Shown here piece after piece: positions 63,368-64,000 of a stretch of 64,000 bases of DNA. Numbering within the stretch: position 1 is the first letter of the stretch; every line of letters begins with the position of its first letter. The notes beneath the pieces are model-generated. The model saw only the letters and a list, made by a program, of their open reading frames with translations, was not told the origin of the DNA and did no database searches. Source of the DNA: Flagellimonas okinawensis. Lineage in GTDB: Bacteria; Bacteroidota; Bacteroidia; Flavobacteriales; Flavobacteriaceae. A program made the position numbers and the translations under genes. Location of the stretch: contig NZ_JARFVA010000002.1 in the NCBI RefSeq assembly GCF_029194005.1, positions 372,001 to 436,000 on the forward strand, given 5' to 3'.

Positions 63368-64000
63368 TCAGTCTATTTTTTTGAACACCAATAAATTCTC
63401 TTCCGATCCATTAGAGAGAAACAGTCTGTTATTTTCTACTTTGTAGGTTGTACCCGCTTGTAGCGCAGTCAAGAATTCGGTTTCTTTGTCCATGCTGGGG
63501 CAAGCCATTCGGGTAGATGCAATTTGTGTAAAACGAAGGACATCTTGTTCATAAAAAAGACTTCCCGTCATTCTATTACATCCAGAAAAACCGGAAAAAC
63601 GATTGTCGTTGATATTGATTTCCATATTGGGCAAGTCCCTTCCGTCAAAATCTTCTTTGGAGACAGGTGTGCCTTTCATTTCTTCCAACACCCAAATATC
63701 GTGCAGCCTGTAATCGGTAATGTAAGATCCGCAGCCTTCATAGACTGTGGTTTCATCTCCGCCCGTACTTTTGTAGGAGACTGTTACGGTATAGGGAAAT
63801 ACCTCACCCGACATGGCATTGGTACATTCTTTATGCGAAATGATCACGTCCATTAGCGTGGCTTCGGTCTGTATGCGGTACATGCTAATATTACCGTCCT
63901 GCGCTTTGATGGCTTTGGAGGGCGGGGTGGTAATGGTATCTTCCATGGTCTGGAGTTCAACTTTGTCGCCATAAATCTTAAGTCCCCAGAAAGGTTCTGT
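63368..64000 (-). CDS. META-domain (HslJ-like) protein, N-terminus beyond the window
   Basis: The frame is open to the right edge; visible residues begin TEPFWGLKIYGDKVEL, a motif found N-terminal to META or DUF domains in envelope proteins. The C-terminal ~110 residues are the META domain (DIWVLEEMKGTPV, FSGFSGCNRMTGSLFY, STRMACPS). META proteins such as HslJ help with stress or antibiotic resistance in the envelope. The signal peptide, if any, lies outside the window. It is followed after 2 bases by the secreted DinB-fold gene. Confidence 0.75.
   Translation of the reverse strand, partial: TEPFWGLKIYGDKVELQTMEDTITTPPSKAIKAQDGNISMYRIQTEATLMDVIISHKECTNAMSGEVFPYTVTVSYKSTGGDETTVYEGCGSYITDYRLHDIWVLEEMKGTPVSKEDFDGRDLPNMEININDNRFSGFSGCNRMTGSLFYEQDVLRFTQIASTRMACPSMDKETEFLTALQAGTTYKVENNRLFLSNGSEENLLVFKKID

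Noticed and set aside
1..64000. tRNA genes, insertion sequences, prophage or integrated elements
   Set aside because: I saw no cloverleaf, transposase, integrase, att-type repeat or phage structural gene; composition looks even.

Overview
The window is a chromosomal segment of a marine-type Flavobacteriaceae bacterium (Bacteroidota), probably near Muricauda/Flagellimonas; the genus is an inference. Supporting signs are a complete Bacteroides-aerotolerance (Bat) operon, a ~630-residue PurF, an IPExxxVDY-family protein between rnc and pyk, A/T-rich leaders mostly without Shine-Dalgarno sequences, and many promoter-like sequences of the Bacteroidota type (TTTG, 17-23 nt, TAnnTTTG). Gene density is high. 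I see no tRNA, rRNA, insertion sequence, prophage or CRISPR array, and no stretch of clearly foreign composition.

Layout. 1-276: 3' end of a superoxide dismutase. 277-939: a gene-free stretch with three tandem minus-strand units, each made of a -7-like box, a 39-nt conserved core and a terminator hairpin; I read them as a family of small RNAs. 940-5083: purine and nucleic-acid genes (purF, a PfkB kinase, RNase HI, purN). 5205-9658: acpP, fabF, rnc, an IPExxxVDY protein and pyk. 9735-12068: an AraC regulator, a 52-residue microprotein, an AhpD-like protein and a TetR regulator. 12316-17391: a two-half M16 protease, DNA polymerase IV, a CYTH protein and a lysoplasmalogenase-like membrane protein. 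17402-21089: a leftward module of a Tat-type exported aminotransferase, an AEC-like permease and an exported M20 amidohydrolase. 21230-28108: a tripartite RND efflux operon with a GbsR/MarR-type regulator at its head and a TetR regulator at its tail. 28143-32583: a ceramidase-like membrane protein overlapping pheS, then carbonic anhydrase with a SulP transporter.

32667-42117: moxR, a DUF58 protein, a second BatD-like protein, batA, batB, batC, batD, batE and a small membrane protein, all leftward and tightly packed. 42277-47962: aldo/keto reductase, SDR and an AlbA_2-domain protein facing a fructokinase-amylosucrase pair. 48065-50790: a phosphoesterase, a soluble acyl-ACP desaturase, an H3TH-domain protein and an intergenic structured-RNA candidate with its own plus-strand terminator. 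50789-54670: an ALDH7-type dehydrogenase, a DUF1304 protein, 3-hydroxyanthranilate dioxygenase, a CAP-domain lipoprotein and CvpA. 54704-58066: two small genes leading into glpD, which converges on gpsA. 58191-64000: a lipoprotein of unknown role, an AraC regulator, a PhyH dioxygenase, a second SulP transporter, a secreted DinB-fold protein and a META-domain protein cut by the window edge.

The most novel signals are the three-copy small-RNA array at 345-850 and the 6S-like RNA candidate at about 50600-50790. Both are read directly from sequence architecture and both need homology and transcript checks.
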